Notes under the pieces: model-generated
The model's database searches: none
What the model was told of the DNA's origin: nothing
The model's input: the letters and a program-made list of their open reading frames with translations, nothing else
Program-made: the position numbers and the translations under genes
NCBI GenBank assembly: GCA_032718475.1
Contig: JAUCBJ010003676.1
Location: forward strand, 62,001 to 126,000
From: Nemertoderma westbladi
Lineage: Eukaryota > Xenacoelomorpha > Nemertodermatida > Nemertodermatidae
Reading direction: 5' to 3'
Length of the DNA: 64,000 bases
In this document: piece by piece, positions 39,720 to 50,727 of the stretch
Layout of the letters: each line of letters begins with the position of its first letter
Position numbering within the stretch: the first letter of the stretch is position 1

Positions 39720-40375
39720 ACACTTTGTTGCCCCGACGATTTCTGAAAATGGTAACATAACACAATGTGGAATTGCGTTTCACCTATTTCCTGTGCTCTG
39801 ATTGGTCTGAAATTTTCACCAATGAAAGCTAAGCATCCGATTTACTAGAAAATGTAAAAACCTCAATTTTGACAATATGTAACATAACACGTTGTTGCCC
39901 CGAGGGCTTCATCTTTAATCATACTATTACGTAGCTATTCATACATATAAAAAATGTTCTAGAATATGGTTTATTTATTAATAGAATAAAAGAGCCTCGC
40001 GCCGGTGCAAAAAAACCATGCAACATTTGAACGCTCATATCTCAGCTATTTTTCAAAGAAATTCAAATTGTGTGGCCATGCTCTTGCTCTTGCATGACCA
40101 GCTTTCCATTGGTACCAACAAAGAGCTATAAGGTAGAATAATAACTGCGGTGTAACTGGTGTAATATTGCTGGAGACACTTTTTTTTAAACGCTTGTAGC
40201 TAAACATTGAAAGCTAAAATAAAAATTCTGGCTCACCCAGTCAGTGGTCGGGAGGTCAAACTATCTATGTATCAAATTACATGCAATCTCATTAAGATTT
40301 GTAGAAAAATGAGGGGGGGGGGGGGTGTGTCACTGAATTACGACACTATATTCTGGGACATGGTGTATACAGGTG
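39720..40375 (-). repeat. poly-C dispersed repeat family, copy 3 (inverted)
   Basis: It contains the reverse complement of the blocks in copies 1 and 2, with a G-run at about 40314-40325. Its outer part (39720-39910) repeats cggggcaacaaagtgttatgtt twice and shares the ccctcggggcaacaac block with the right end of copy 2. It ends next to a (ttta)n tract at 40380-40405. Confidence 0.75.
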
Positions 40376-40528
40376 ACATATTTTTATTTATTTATTTATT
40401 TATTCCAGACAATATATATATATATCAATATAATTATTAATTACACACACGTCATCCATATTCTACACTAGGGCCTAAAATATTAATTACTAAAAGGAAT
40501 GCACAAAAATGGTATTATTAACAAATTA

Positions 40529-41510
40529 TCAGTATAACATTGAGGAATCTAACATCGATCTCATTCTTGAACAGTGCTGTGTTCCCACGGCAACTGTTGA
40601 TACTAGATTATTAGTGGTAGCATCAATCCTATTAAATAAATTGACTATGGATTTATGACGCACATGGATGAAACACGGCAAGCTGTGCACGCCAAAAAAC
40701 AGCGACATACTACCGCGTACTGGTAATGAAAATAGCAATCGAGCAGCACTGTTGTAAGCAACTTTGATACGATTATGAACAGAGTTAAAACAATTATCAA
40801 TCAGCCGTTGTAGGCCAATAGCAGAGTTGTATATTAGGCAAATATCACGATAAAAAAGTATTGAGCCGAATGCTATTGCTGTACACAAAATGCTCAGCAG
40901 CAATACCATCTGGTCCAACCGCCTTTCCTAATTTTAAATTTGAGATTGCACAGCTAATCTCAGATGGGCTGATAATAATATCACTACAATATAATAAATC
41001 TTCTAATGAGTTATCTACAAACGACCTGTTGGTTTTACTTTCGTCTAAATTAGCATCACAACAATTTAAAAGATTACAATATTCCTGCTTAAACATATTA
41101 CCAATCAACTTCTCACCAACTGCACCACTATCTACATTTGGTAACGGCACCGCACTACTATTTTCTTTTTTAACCGAATTCCAAAAAGTGGAATAATCTT
41201 TCTTAATTTCGGCCTCTGCAATTTTATTGCACCGAATTACTTTTTCATTTCTTTTACATTGACGCAAACAGCGTTTAAAATCGGCCTTTGAAACTAAATA
41301 GCGCCTGTGCAGCTCCCCATGTCGGGGTGATCCTGCACCACGCCACATTTTAAAAATACTTCGACATAATTTTTCTTTTACAATATCGTTCCATCCTGGA
41401 ACATTGTGCTAATTAAAACTGTCGCCAGTGAGTTTAACCGGAATAGTTTTAGCGGCACAATCCAACACAACTTCGGAAATTGAGTCCCAAAAGTTAGACA
41501 TATCTTGATG
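40529..41510 (-). pseudogene. non-LTR retrotransposon remnant, middle of RT deleted
   Basis: From 41505 downward the minus strand reads a linker typical of the region between endonuclease and RT (NFWDSISEVVLDCAAKTIPVK, one stop near 41410, VPGWNDIVKEK). It then runs KADFKRCLRQCKRNEK and the RT entry motif KAVGPDGIAAEHFVYS. There it jumps to the C-terminal end of the same kind of element, in another frame (KVAYNSAARLLFSLP, HVRHKSIVNLFNRID). The RT palm, including any YADD box, is missing. It is a dead, internally deleted copy of a CR1/L2- or RTE-like element. Confidence 0.8.
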
Positions 41511-42795
41511 GTGAAAAACCACATTAATAAACATAGATATACAACTTCTCTAATGCTTTTAAGGTTGCCTGTTGTGTATTGTGTAAGATACCTAAGATTT
41601 GTATCTCTAGAATCAGTTGATATGACTCTTCAGTTTTCTGTTCTAAGAGAAGAAGGATTCCTATTCAACTCAAATCACACCACATTTGGAATTGCAGGGA
41701 GATATTAGCAGGTCAAATTAATATACAAACATTCAACAAAATATTCAAAATTTCTCAATATTTGACTTTCTTGTTGTGCATTGTGAAGATGACATAGTTA
41801 GGGGTAGTAATTGACACATAAATTTCGTGATGGCCCAAGATACCTTTTGGATACTACTTCGTTTCTAAAATCAAAAATATTCTTACAATTTTATTTTCCT
41901 AAAAATTGTTCGATTTTAGTAAATTCTACAATGTTTGGCCTCAGTGTGCATCGGGAAGACCAACATATGATGCGCTTATTTTTTGCATGTTATTTTATGT
42001 TGCCCTTCCACAACTTTTACATACTACTACTACTTCATCTCCAAAATCCAAAATTCGCATTTTTTCATCCACCCTAGTCTCATAAGGGGAATCTCAACAG
42101 GTGATGCCATCCGCCACCTTTTACAATGTCTCATTGTCTCCATGTGGAATTCTGGCATATGGCTACGCCCAATACACCACTGTACAGTGTACATACCTAT
42201 GTGGATGGTGTCCTCTAAGGAATATCTTAGCGTAAGTTTAATAAATGTTATGTTCCTTTCATTATAATACTGTCAAATTTTAAATTATAACCCTATTAAT
42301 ATCGGGCTATAATATGTTGTATAAATAGAGCGAGGTATTTGTACATAGGGTGGGTCGATTTATACTTTTTTGGATATCTAGATTTTCTCATTGATAAAAA
42401 GTGGCCTTGGGTCCTAACACTAGGTATACACGTGATTTTACTTCCTAAAAATCATGTTTGACCCCTGCATCAAATTTTATTAAAACCCATATATTTTAAA
42501 TTAATTCTCCTGAAATACGAAGTAGGTAATTTAATTTTCTCACTAATTTAATGATAAAGACAAAAGCATAATTGGAAATTATTGATGATTTTTATCATTT
42601 ATATTAACCATTACCCGTGCACATAATTATTAAATTTGGTCAATTTACCACATTTTTTGCTTTTTGCCAGTATTTAGACAAACCGTGCCAGTGAAGTAGA
42701 TGGTATCCCCCTGAAGTCTTTAAAATACCAGAAGTTTGGAACTCATATACCCCATCTTAGTAGACATTGCTAGACAGAATGAGACGAGAGTCCTA
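41511..42795. other. AT-rich sequence without recognised genes
   Basis: No gene or repeat is supported. The open frames at 41811-42077 and 41983-42267 overlap in different frames and look like chance. Confidence 0.45.
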
Positions 42796-42799
42796 CAAG

Positions 42800-43260
42800 A
42801 AATAAAACTTTGATCTATTCAGGGAATCGCATTGATCTTGATTGCCGCAAATACAATATAATTATATTAAATCGCACTAGGGATCCTCTATCGAGAGACT
42901 GCTACGTGGAAATCAGAATGGGTTCCTTAAAGGTCGTGGCCATGTTGGCACTTAGAAGGATAATTGAAGAGTTATCAAAAAAGAAAGACAGACAGACATC
43001 TGGCTGTATTTTTGTTGACTTCTTCAAGGGCTTTGATTCAGTCTCTCGCTCACGCATGTTCAGCATACTTCCATTATATGGGATCCCTGATGAAATTATT
43101 GCAGCAATGAGATCAGTCTCGATGGTTCGACGACATTTGTGTCTACTGTTGATGGTGACGCAGAACCATTTGAAGTGTATGTGGAATCCTCCAGGGAGAC
43201 ACACTTATTCACCATTCTTATTATTCGTACAACCCCTCTCCTCTCTAGAATCTAAAAATT
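42800..43260 (+). pseudogene. RTE-like reverse transcriptase fragment
   Basis: It includes ALRRIIEELSKKKDRQ, then IFVDFFKGFDSVSRSRMF, which is RT motif A with the catalytic Asp in VDF, then LPLYGIPDEIIAAMRS. After about 43130 the reading drifts into another frame and the palm is lost. The same block (LRRLIEG, FVDFKKAFDS) recurs at about 50240-50330, so both come from related elements. Confidence 0.8.
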
Positions 43261-43279
43261 TTAACGAAAACTATTAATT

Positions 43280-44145
43280 TTGGCACTTCAACCCGGGGGT
43301 GCTAAGACTGCTGCCTAGGCTGAGTTCTCAGCCAGCGTAGGCTGAGAGGACTGGGGAGTCATTTCAAGAAAGGAGTCCTTGTACATCATCCTTGTACATC
43401 ATCCTTGTACACTAGAGCCAACAAGATGATCTAAAGGAGGATGGTAATTTCAGTCTTCATAAGGCTGATAGCTAAAGCGGTGATATATTGGTTTCTGGGT
43501 TAGCGAAGTGCAATCGCATATAGGGATAATCCCATAACAATAGCTCAGTTATGAAATGAGGGATTGGGTTGGATTTGAGGGTCGATGGCTTGGTGATTAA
43601 AATCTTTAATTTAGCATGATTTAGCCCCCTCCCTTGTGTTCCATTCACACTCCATTATACCCCCCACACCCTGGGCTTTCAGCAGATCTGATGGTAAACC
43701 ACACCACACAGAGAGCCCTCATCGATGATGCACCAAACATTGTTCAGTAACCCAGAGACTTCTTCCCGAATTAGCTCAGAAACAAGGTAGTCCACCTTGT
43801 TTCTTCACCCTGTTTTTTAATGAAATAATAGGTCTGTTCCTTAATAGTTGAAAGTTACTGATTACTAATATATAACAATTATTTCTAAATAAATTTATAT
43901 TTCTGATAAATTATATCCAGTTAAATATTGAAGTATATATGTTACTCCTACACAATTATAATCAAGTCAAAATTGGCAATGAATTTAAGTTACTGTTAAA
44001 TAATAACCAGTCATGAGTAGATTGATACACGATTTCGAAAAACATGGTACTTACAGGTATTTAATTTTCTGTTAATTCTTGATAAATTCAAGTTTCTTAT
44101 AAATAAATATAACATACTGATAAATAATTATTGAAGTATATAAAT
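43280..44145. other. no gene recognised
   Basis: AT-rich sequence. Near 44000 a single taaataataaccagtca matches part of the 42-bp satellite unit that forms the array at 46195-48366. Confidence 0.45.
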
Positions 44146-44149
44146 TATA

Positions 44150-44212
44150 CATTTGTAATATCAATGTATTTCTCGATAAAATTTATCGAGAAATACATTG
44201 ATATTACAAATG
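44150..44212. repeat. 63-bp near-perfect palindrome
   Basis: Positions 44150-44180 are the exact reverse complement of 44182-44212, with a single A at 44181 between them. The arms are 31 bp and AT-rich. It can extrude as a cruciform or form a tight RNA hairpin. Confidence 0.97.
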
Positions 44213-44310
44213 AATAATGTTTAAAAGATAGAAATAAGCGCTATATAATACATAATAGGCCTAATGAGAAATAAAAAGTCCAAATTCAGAGTAGATCGGA
44301 ATTCTTGATT

Positions 44311-44534
44311 GGGTGTCTTTATATCCCAGGGGTCTTTATATCCCAGGGGTCTTTATATCCCATCTTAAAAAAAGCCTTAAAAATGGGTCTTTATATCCCA
44401 AGGGTCTTTATATCCCAGGGGTCTTTATATCCCATTTCTACACTAAAAGCGAGTCTTTATATCCCAGGGGTCTTTATATCCCAAGGGGCTTTATATCCCA
44501 AGGGGCTTTATATCCCAGGGGGCGTTATATCCAG
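44311..44534 (+). repeat. left arm of a foldback-like array (17-bp units)
   Basis: About ten copies of a 17-bp unit, ggtctttatatcccagg with small changes, are split into clusters by short spacers. The mirrored array at 45431-45607 carries the unit as its reverse complement. Confidence 0.92.
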
Positions 44535-44711
44535 TAGGTCCTTTTTGTAATGGTCCCGCAACTTTTCAATAAATATACTTCTGAGGAAATATAACAATAA
44601 CTAGTATAATAATTAAGGATAAAAATTAATTATTAAAATATTTACAATTGAAGGTAAACCCTGTCACCAACACCTAATCCACCGCCTCTTCCATTATCAC
44701 CTAGACCACCG

Positions 44712-45374
44712 CCACCAACACCTAGTCCACCATCTCCTCCACCAACACCTAGTCCACCCACGCCGCCACCAACACCTAGTCCACCCTCTCCTCCACCAAC
44801 ACCTAGTCCACCCTCTCCTCCACCAACACCTAGTCCACCCACACCGCCACCAACACCTAGTCCACCCTCTCCTCCACCAACACCTAGTCCACCCACACCG
44901 CCACCAACACCTAGTCCACCCTCTCCTCCACCAACACCTAGTCAACCCACACCGCCACCAACACCTAGTCCACCCTCTCCTCCACCAACACCTAGTCCAC
45001 CCACACCGCCACCAACACCTAGTTCACCCACACCGCCACCAACACCTAGTCCACCCTCTCCTCCACCAACACCTAGTCCACCCACACCGCCACCAACACC
45101 TAGTCCACCCTCTCCTCCACCAACACCTAGTCCACCCACACCGCCACCAACACCTAGTCCACCCTCTCCTCCACCAACACCTAGTCCACCCACACCGCCA
45201 CCAACACCTAGTCCACCCTCTCCTCCACCAACACCTAGTCCACCCACACCGCCACCAACACCTAGTCCACCCTCTCCTCCACCAACACCTAGTCCACCCA
45301 CACCGCCACCAACACCTAGTCCACCCTCTCCTCCACCAACACCTAGTCCACCCACACCGCCACCAACACCTAGT
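44712..45374. repeat. 27-bp minisatellite with alternating 54-bp higher-order unit
   Basis: About 24 units of ccaccaacacctagtccacc plus seven variable bases that alternate between ctctcct and cacaccg, so the real period is 54 bp. Both are multiples of three, so open frames persist on both strands: (PPTPSPPSP)n on plus and Gly/Val-rich on minus. No start, splice or polyadenylation context suggests a gene. Confidence 0.93.
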
Positions 45375-45430
45375 TCCCACCAATTTCCACCTATTTCCCA
45401 CCAAAGAATTTATTCTCCCAGAATAACTGG

Positions 45431-45607
45431 TGGGATATAAAGCCCCCTGGGATATAAAGACCCTTGGGATATAAAGACCCCTGGGATATAAAGACCCGAT
45501 TTTAGTTTAGAAGTGGGATATAACGACCCCTGGGATATAAAGACCCATTTTTTTAGGGTGGGATATAAAGACCCTTGGGATATAAAGACCCCTGGGATAT
45601 AAAGACC
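45431..45607 (-). repeat. right arm of the foldback-like array (inverted 17-bp units)
   Basis: Units of tgggatataaagacccc, the reverse complement of the left arm, are again clustered with short spacers. Even the outer edges match: gaattcttgattggg at 44300 mirrors gagaccgaattctt at 45610. Confidence 0.92.
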
Positions 45608-45624
45608 TGAGACCGAATTCTTTA

Positions 45625-46190
45625 CCCGTAGAAGTAGTCGATACACGTACCTTAAAAATGTTTTGTACAAATCTGAAAAACGTTGATCTACTACGTAAAG
45701 GTTTTGCACGTTTTATCGATTTGATAAATAATATATTATTACAGTACATTGATTTATTATATATTACATTAATATACTTTGGTGCTTTTTTTCGTTGTAA
45801 TTTTAAAAGTGTTGATTTACAATAATTACATGTGGCAACAGTTTCATTTATGGTAAATACTGTCATAATCTATGTAAAAAAAACACCGCGGCCTCCATAA
45901 GTGCTATGCCTGGGCGATCTTCTCACATGCATAGACTCAAACATTTGTTATTTGTTTAATAATTATAATAATAATAAACATAAAAGGAAAATATGTCGAC
46001 CCAGTACTGCAGTACTGTAAAGTACCAGTAATATGAATTGAAAAATTGAATTGAATTGAACAGAAAATGTGCTAATATATTGTACCGGTATGTATCTCAT
46101 TTATTGAAACCCATTTCTGCATTTAGTTCAGGCAACAATAAACAGTGGATATGTTAATCAACATTTTAAAATTATAGCTAAATAGGCTAA
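45625..46190. other. AT-rich spacer without a gene
   Basis: Nothing recognisable between the foldback-like array and the satellite. Confidence 0.5.
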
Positions 46191-46194
46191 AAGC

Positions 46195-48366
46195 GTAGCT
46201 AAATATATGTGAAAGATAAATAATAACCAGTCAAGTGTATCTAAATATATGTGAAAGATAAATAATAACCAGTCAAGTGTATCTAAATATATGTGAAAGA
46301 TAAATAATAACCAGTCAAGTCTAGCTAAATATATGTGAAAGATAAATAATAACCAGTCAAGTCTAGCTAAATATAAGTGAATGATAAATAATAACCAGTC
46401 AAGTGTAGCTAAATATATGTGAAACATAAATAATAACCAGTCAAGTGTAGCTAAATATATGTGAATGATAAATAATAACCAGTCAAGTGTAGCTAAATAT
46501 ATGTGAATGATAAATAATATCCAGTCAAGTGTAGCTAAATATATGTGAATGATAAATAATAACCAGTCAAGTGTAGCTAAATATATGTGAAACATAAATA
46601 ATAACCAGTCAAGTGTAGCTAAATATATGTGAAAGATAAATAATAACCAGTCAAGTGTAGCTAAATATATGTGAAAGATAAATAATAACCAGTCAAGTGT
46701 ATCTAAATATATGTGAAAGATAAATAATAACCAGTCAAGTGTATCTAAATATATGTGAAAGATAAATAATAACCAGTCAAGTCTAGCTAAATATATGTGA
46801 AAGATAAATAATAACCAGTCAAGTGTAGCTAAATATATGTGAATGATAAATAATAACCAGTCAAGTGTAGCTAAATATATGTGAAACATAAATAATAACC
46901 AGTCAAGTGTAGCTAAATATATGTGAATGATAAATAATAACCAGTCAAGTGTAGCTAAATATATGTGAATGATAAATAATATCCAGTCAAGTGTAGCTAA
47001 ATATATGTGAATGATAAATAATAACCAGTCAAGTGTAGCTAAATATATGTGAAACATAAATAATAACCAGTCAAGTGTAGCTAAATATATGTGAAAGATA
47101 AATAATAACCAGTCAAGTGTAGCTAAATATATGTGAAAGATAAATAATAGCCAGTCAAGTGTAGCTAAATATATGTGAAAGATAAATAATAGCCAGTCAA
47201 GTGTAGCTAAATATATGTGAAAGATAAATAATATCCAGTCAAGTGTAGCTAAATATATGTGAATGATAAATAATAACCAGTCAAGTGTAGCTAAATATAT
47301 GTGAAACATAAATAATAACCAGTCAAGTGTAGCTAAATATATGTGAAAGATAAATAATAACCAGTCAAGTGTAGCTAAATATATGTGAAACATAAATAAT
47401 AACCAGTCAAGTGTAGCTAAATATATGTGAAAGATAAATAATAACCAGTCAAGTGTAGCTAAATATATGTGAAAGATAAATAATAGCCAGTCAAGTGTAG
47501 CTAAATATATGTGAAAGATAAATAATAGCCAGTCAAGTGTAGCTAAATATATGTGAAAGATAAATAATAGCCAGTCAAGTGTAGCTAAATATATGTGAAA
47601 GATAAATAATAGCCAGTCAAGTGTAGCTAAATATATGTGAAAGATAAATAATAGCCAGTCAAGTGTAGCTAAATATATGTGAAAGATAAATAATAGGCAG
47701 TCAAGTGTAGCTAAATATATGTGAAAGATAAATAATAGCCAGTCAAGTGTAGCTAAATATATGTGAAAGATAAATAATAGCCAGTCAAGTGTAGCTAAAT
47801 ATATGTGAATGATAAATAATATCCAGTCAAGTGTAGCTAAATATATGTGAATGATAAATAATAACCAGTCAAGTGTAGCTAAATATATGTGAAACATAAA
47901 TAATAACCAGTCAAGTGTAGCTAAATATATGTGAAAGATAAATAATAACCAGTCAAGTGTAGCTAAATATATGTGAAAGATAAATAATAGCCAGTCAAGT
48001 GTAGCTAAATATATGTGAAAGATAAATAATAGCCAGTCAAGTGTAGCTAAATATATGTGAAAGATAAATAATAGCCAGTCAAGTGTAGCTAAATATATGT
48101 GAAAGATAAATAATAGCCAGTCAAGTGTAGCTAAATATATGTGAAAGATAAATAATAGCCAGTCAAGTGTAGCTAAATATATGTGAAAGATAAATAATAA
48201 CCAGTCAAGTGTAGCTAAATATATGTGAAAGATAAATAATAACCAGTCAAGTGTAGCTAAATATATGTGAAACATAAATAATAGCCAGTCAAGTGTAGCT
48301 AAATATATGTGAAACATAAATAATAGCCAGTCAAGTGTAGCTAAATATATGTGAAAGATAAATATA
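46195..48366. repeat. satellite array of 42-bp units (about 52 copies)
   Basis: The unit is gtagctaaatatatgtgaaag followed by ataaataataaccagtcaagt. Variants at fixed places (gaaag/gaaac/gaatg; taacc/tagcc/tatcc; gtagc/gtatc/ctagc) recur in blocks. A gaatg-tatcc, gaatg-taacc, gaaac-taacc run appears near 46525, 46945, 47230 and 47810, showing higher-order duplication. Because 42 is a multiple of three, the minus strand stays open for 719 codons with a 14-residue repeat (HIYLATLDWLLFIF). I treat that as a by-product. Confidence 0.95.
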
Positions 48367-48548
48367 TATGAGAACTATTGTTTTTTCTTATTGATAGTAA
48401 GAATGTGTTGGATGTGAATGAATTATTTTTTCTGTTGCATACTTTCTGATAAATAGTTATGTAGTCATAGTAGATTTGGTTGATTGTTTTCCCTATTATG
48501 TTAAGGGAAACAAATTTATGAGCAGTTGAATTGGGTTAATATCTGGCT

Positions 48549-49300
48549 TTATTTCCATATGAAGGAGACAAATAGTAAAGCGATGAGAATCATATACTTT
48601 GAAACATCAACTGCTACAGCTGTGGCTGTAGTGGTTGTTGGTACTGTTGTGGTTTCCATCAATGTTGTCGTCTCAGTAGTGGTCTTTGCAACTGTAACCG
48701 GGGTTGTAATGGTTTGAAGTGATATTCTTATGAGAGAATCACCAACATCTACCTCGAATCCCTCTTCTATGCCTCTTTCGAAAATGCCCTTCATGTCTTC
48801 AGAAACATAAATGGTTAAAGAAATCGTACCGTAAATATCATCTCCCTTACCGAAACAAACAAGTTTCCCAACGATGTAATTCATTTTTCCTACAACTGGT
48901 GCAAATCTCGTTGTCATCGCTACTATAATATCACTAATTGTGAAATCCGAACATGGAGAATAAGTGATGTTATACTCTGTCGCCACTTGATAGATAAATT
49001 TATCGATAGTATGACTTTCTTCATCCAATTGAATAATTCCACTTTTATAATAAACTTCGTACAGATCTGATATATCCTTGATTAACTCATCGGTAGTTGT
49101 TATATTCGGAGATATTCCTACAAACTCGATTTCAACAATAATAGAACCGCATGTGATATTCATACTTGCTACATTTGCTGTTTTCCTCACAACATATGAT
49201 ATATCATTCTTGAGTTTTTCAACTGCGGTTTTTTTACTTATGAAGTTGTAACATTCTTCTGTACTAGCTTCAATCACTATTTTCACATAAGCTGATATTT
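48549..49300 (-). CDS. last exon of a host surface protein with Thr-rich stalk and probable GPI signal
   Basis: The exon starts after a T9-AG acceptor (complement of 49301-49302) in phase 1 and ends at the stop at 48549, giving about 250 codons. The phase matches the EGF exon at 49595-49723. Two beta-rich stretches follow (VKIVIEAS..., then ISLTIYVSEDMKG) with cysteines in EECYNF, ITCGSI, SPCSDF and LVCFGK. The overall look is SEA-like, but I do not recognise the domain. The C-terminal 60 residues are a Thr-rich mucin-like stalk (TTTETTTLMETTTVPTTTT) and a hydrophobic end (YMILIALLFVSFIW) with only Lys after it, typical of GPI-anchored proteins. It probably sits on the outer cell membrane. 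Function unknown. Confidence 0.75.
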
Positions 49301-49594
49301 CTAAAAAAAAACACAATAATATTATAGAATACAAGGTTTCGGATGAACAGGTTGTCGAAAGTGAATCGAAAGTTTACAATCAAAGAGTCTGAAAATTTTT
49401 ATGCATATCGATTTTGTTTGCAAGTTTGTTTGTTTCCGTTGTTTTGTTTGAATGTCGCCACCGCCAGATGAAGCTGTACTTGTTAAATTGCAAATAAATA
49501 TTGCAAAAGAATGGAAGCCTTATGGTATGTTTTAAATATAGAGGACAATATGACACTTGTATTGAATTAGAATTATAATCTGATATTTGCTTAC

Positions 49595-49723
49595 CACCAC
49601 TACTACAGGAAACACCATCGCCAACATATCCTGGATTACATTTACAAGAAAAACTGCCATCATTATTTGTACAGGTGGCATTATCGTGGCAATTATCGGT
49701 ATTGGTAGAGCATTCGTCAACAT
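49595..49723 (-). CDS. calcium-binding EGF-like exon of the same host gene
   Basis: The 129-bp exon is bounded by CAG acceptor and G/GTAAGC donor, both in phase 1, the classic symmetrical EGF module. It reads [18 protein letters not shown] and then [17 protein letters not shown], with all six cysteines and the D-x-D/N-E calcium signature. It joins in phase to the exon at 48549-49300. Further upstream exons should lie at higher coordinates, but 49740-64000 is filled with mobile elements and I found none there. EGF domains of this type mediate extracellular protein contacts. Confidence 0.9.
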
Positions 49724-49739
49724 CTGAATCATAAAATAT

Positions 49740-49980
49740 TAGGAATTCATTAAATTACCAAAATTAAAATTACAATAATATCAAAGCTATGTGGTGTTGA
49801 TTTAAATGGATTAAATTAGGCTTAAATTTCATGGAAAAGTTGAATTTGTGTTCTATTTTAATTATAATAAAATTTTTATTTTTAATTTTGTTTTTTTTTT
49901 CATTAAATTACATTATAATTGAAACTAGTATCCAAAAAGTATATAGAAAAATTATGTGATTTGAAGTTATTAGCAGCATT
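49740..49980. other. AT-rich intron sequence
   Basis: Presumably intron of the EGF gene; no other feature seen. Confidence 0.4.
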
Positions 49981-49986
49981 AAACGA

Positions 49987-50697
49987 ATGCAAACGAAAGC
50001 AGCATTATTGAATGTTTGCAACCGGATGTTAAAAGGCGAAAAGCCACCACCAATTTGGACTAAAGGTCAACTAAAGCCTCTCCCCAAGAAAGGAGACCTC
50101 GGTATACCAACAAACTATCGTGGGATCTGTCTGCTTGTGGTAGCTGCCAAAATGTACAATAAAATGATTCTATATAGGATTAGGCCCCACATAGAAAAAC
50201 TACTGCGTAATAGCTCAGATACTTGCACTACGGAGACTGATTGAAGGAATTATGTCAAAGAATCTCCCTGCAGTCATGACTTTTGTGGACTTCAAAAAGG
50301 CATTCGACTCCATCCATAGAGGTAAATGCTTGAAATCCTACGAGCTTATTGTATACCAGAAGTAATTGTTGCTGGTATTGAATTGTTATATTGTGACACA
50401 GAAGCGCAGCGCAGGTACTCTCACCAGATGGTTTTTCTCAACCCTGGGTGGCGTACTGCAAGGTGACACATTAGCACACTTACTATTTGTCATTGTGCTG
50501 GATTATGCAATGAGGACGGCCACAAAGGGTGAATATCTGGTATTCACACTTCAAGAACACAGAAGTAGTAGATATCCAGCAACTACAGTCACAGACACCA
50601 ACTTTGCGGATGACATCGCCGTGCTCTCTAATACTCCAGCAGATGCACAGCTTCTACTAGATAAAGTGGAGAGGGCTGCTAAGGAGGTTGGATTGTA
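49987..50697 (+). pseudogene. RTE-like reverse transcriptase fragment with FADD box
   Basis: It opens with an RT N-terminal part (WTKGQLKPLPKKGDL, NYRGICLL). After a frame break near 50245 comes LRRLIEGIMSKN and TFVDFKKAFDSIHR (motif A). A stop near 50365 and another frame break follow. The palm is then clean: LGGVLQGDTLAHLLF, then TNFADDIAVLSNT, so the two catalytic aspartates survive. It ends at TAA 50696. With at least two breaks it is a dead copy. Confidence 0.85.
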
Positions 50698-50727
50698 ATA
50701 CACTAGCAGATGCACAGCTTCTACTAA
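50637..50727 (+). repeat. 22-bp direct duplication at the RT/endonuclease junction
   Basis: agcagatgcacagcttctacta occurs at about 50638-50659 and again at about 50705-50726. It marks the join between two non-LTR fragments and may be the rearrangement point. Confidence 0.75.

Noticed and set aside
44642-45404. Gly-rich minus-strand ORFs and a Pro-rich plus-strand frame
   Set aside because: By-products of the 27-bp minisatellite; no promoter, splice or codon evidence.
46158-48317. 719-codon minus-strand ORF with a 14-residue repeat
   Set aside because: The 42-bp satellite unit is a multiple of three without a stop in this frame, so the ORF is automatic. There is no gene context.
46195-48366. 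CRISPR-like look of regularly spaced repeats
   Set aside because: Units are contiguous with no unique spacers, and the sequence is eukaryotic. It is a satellite.
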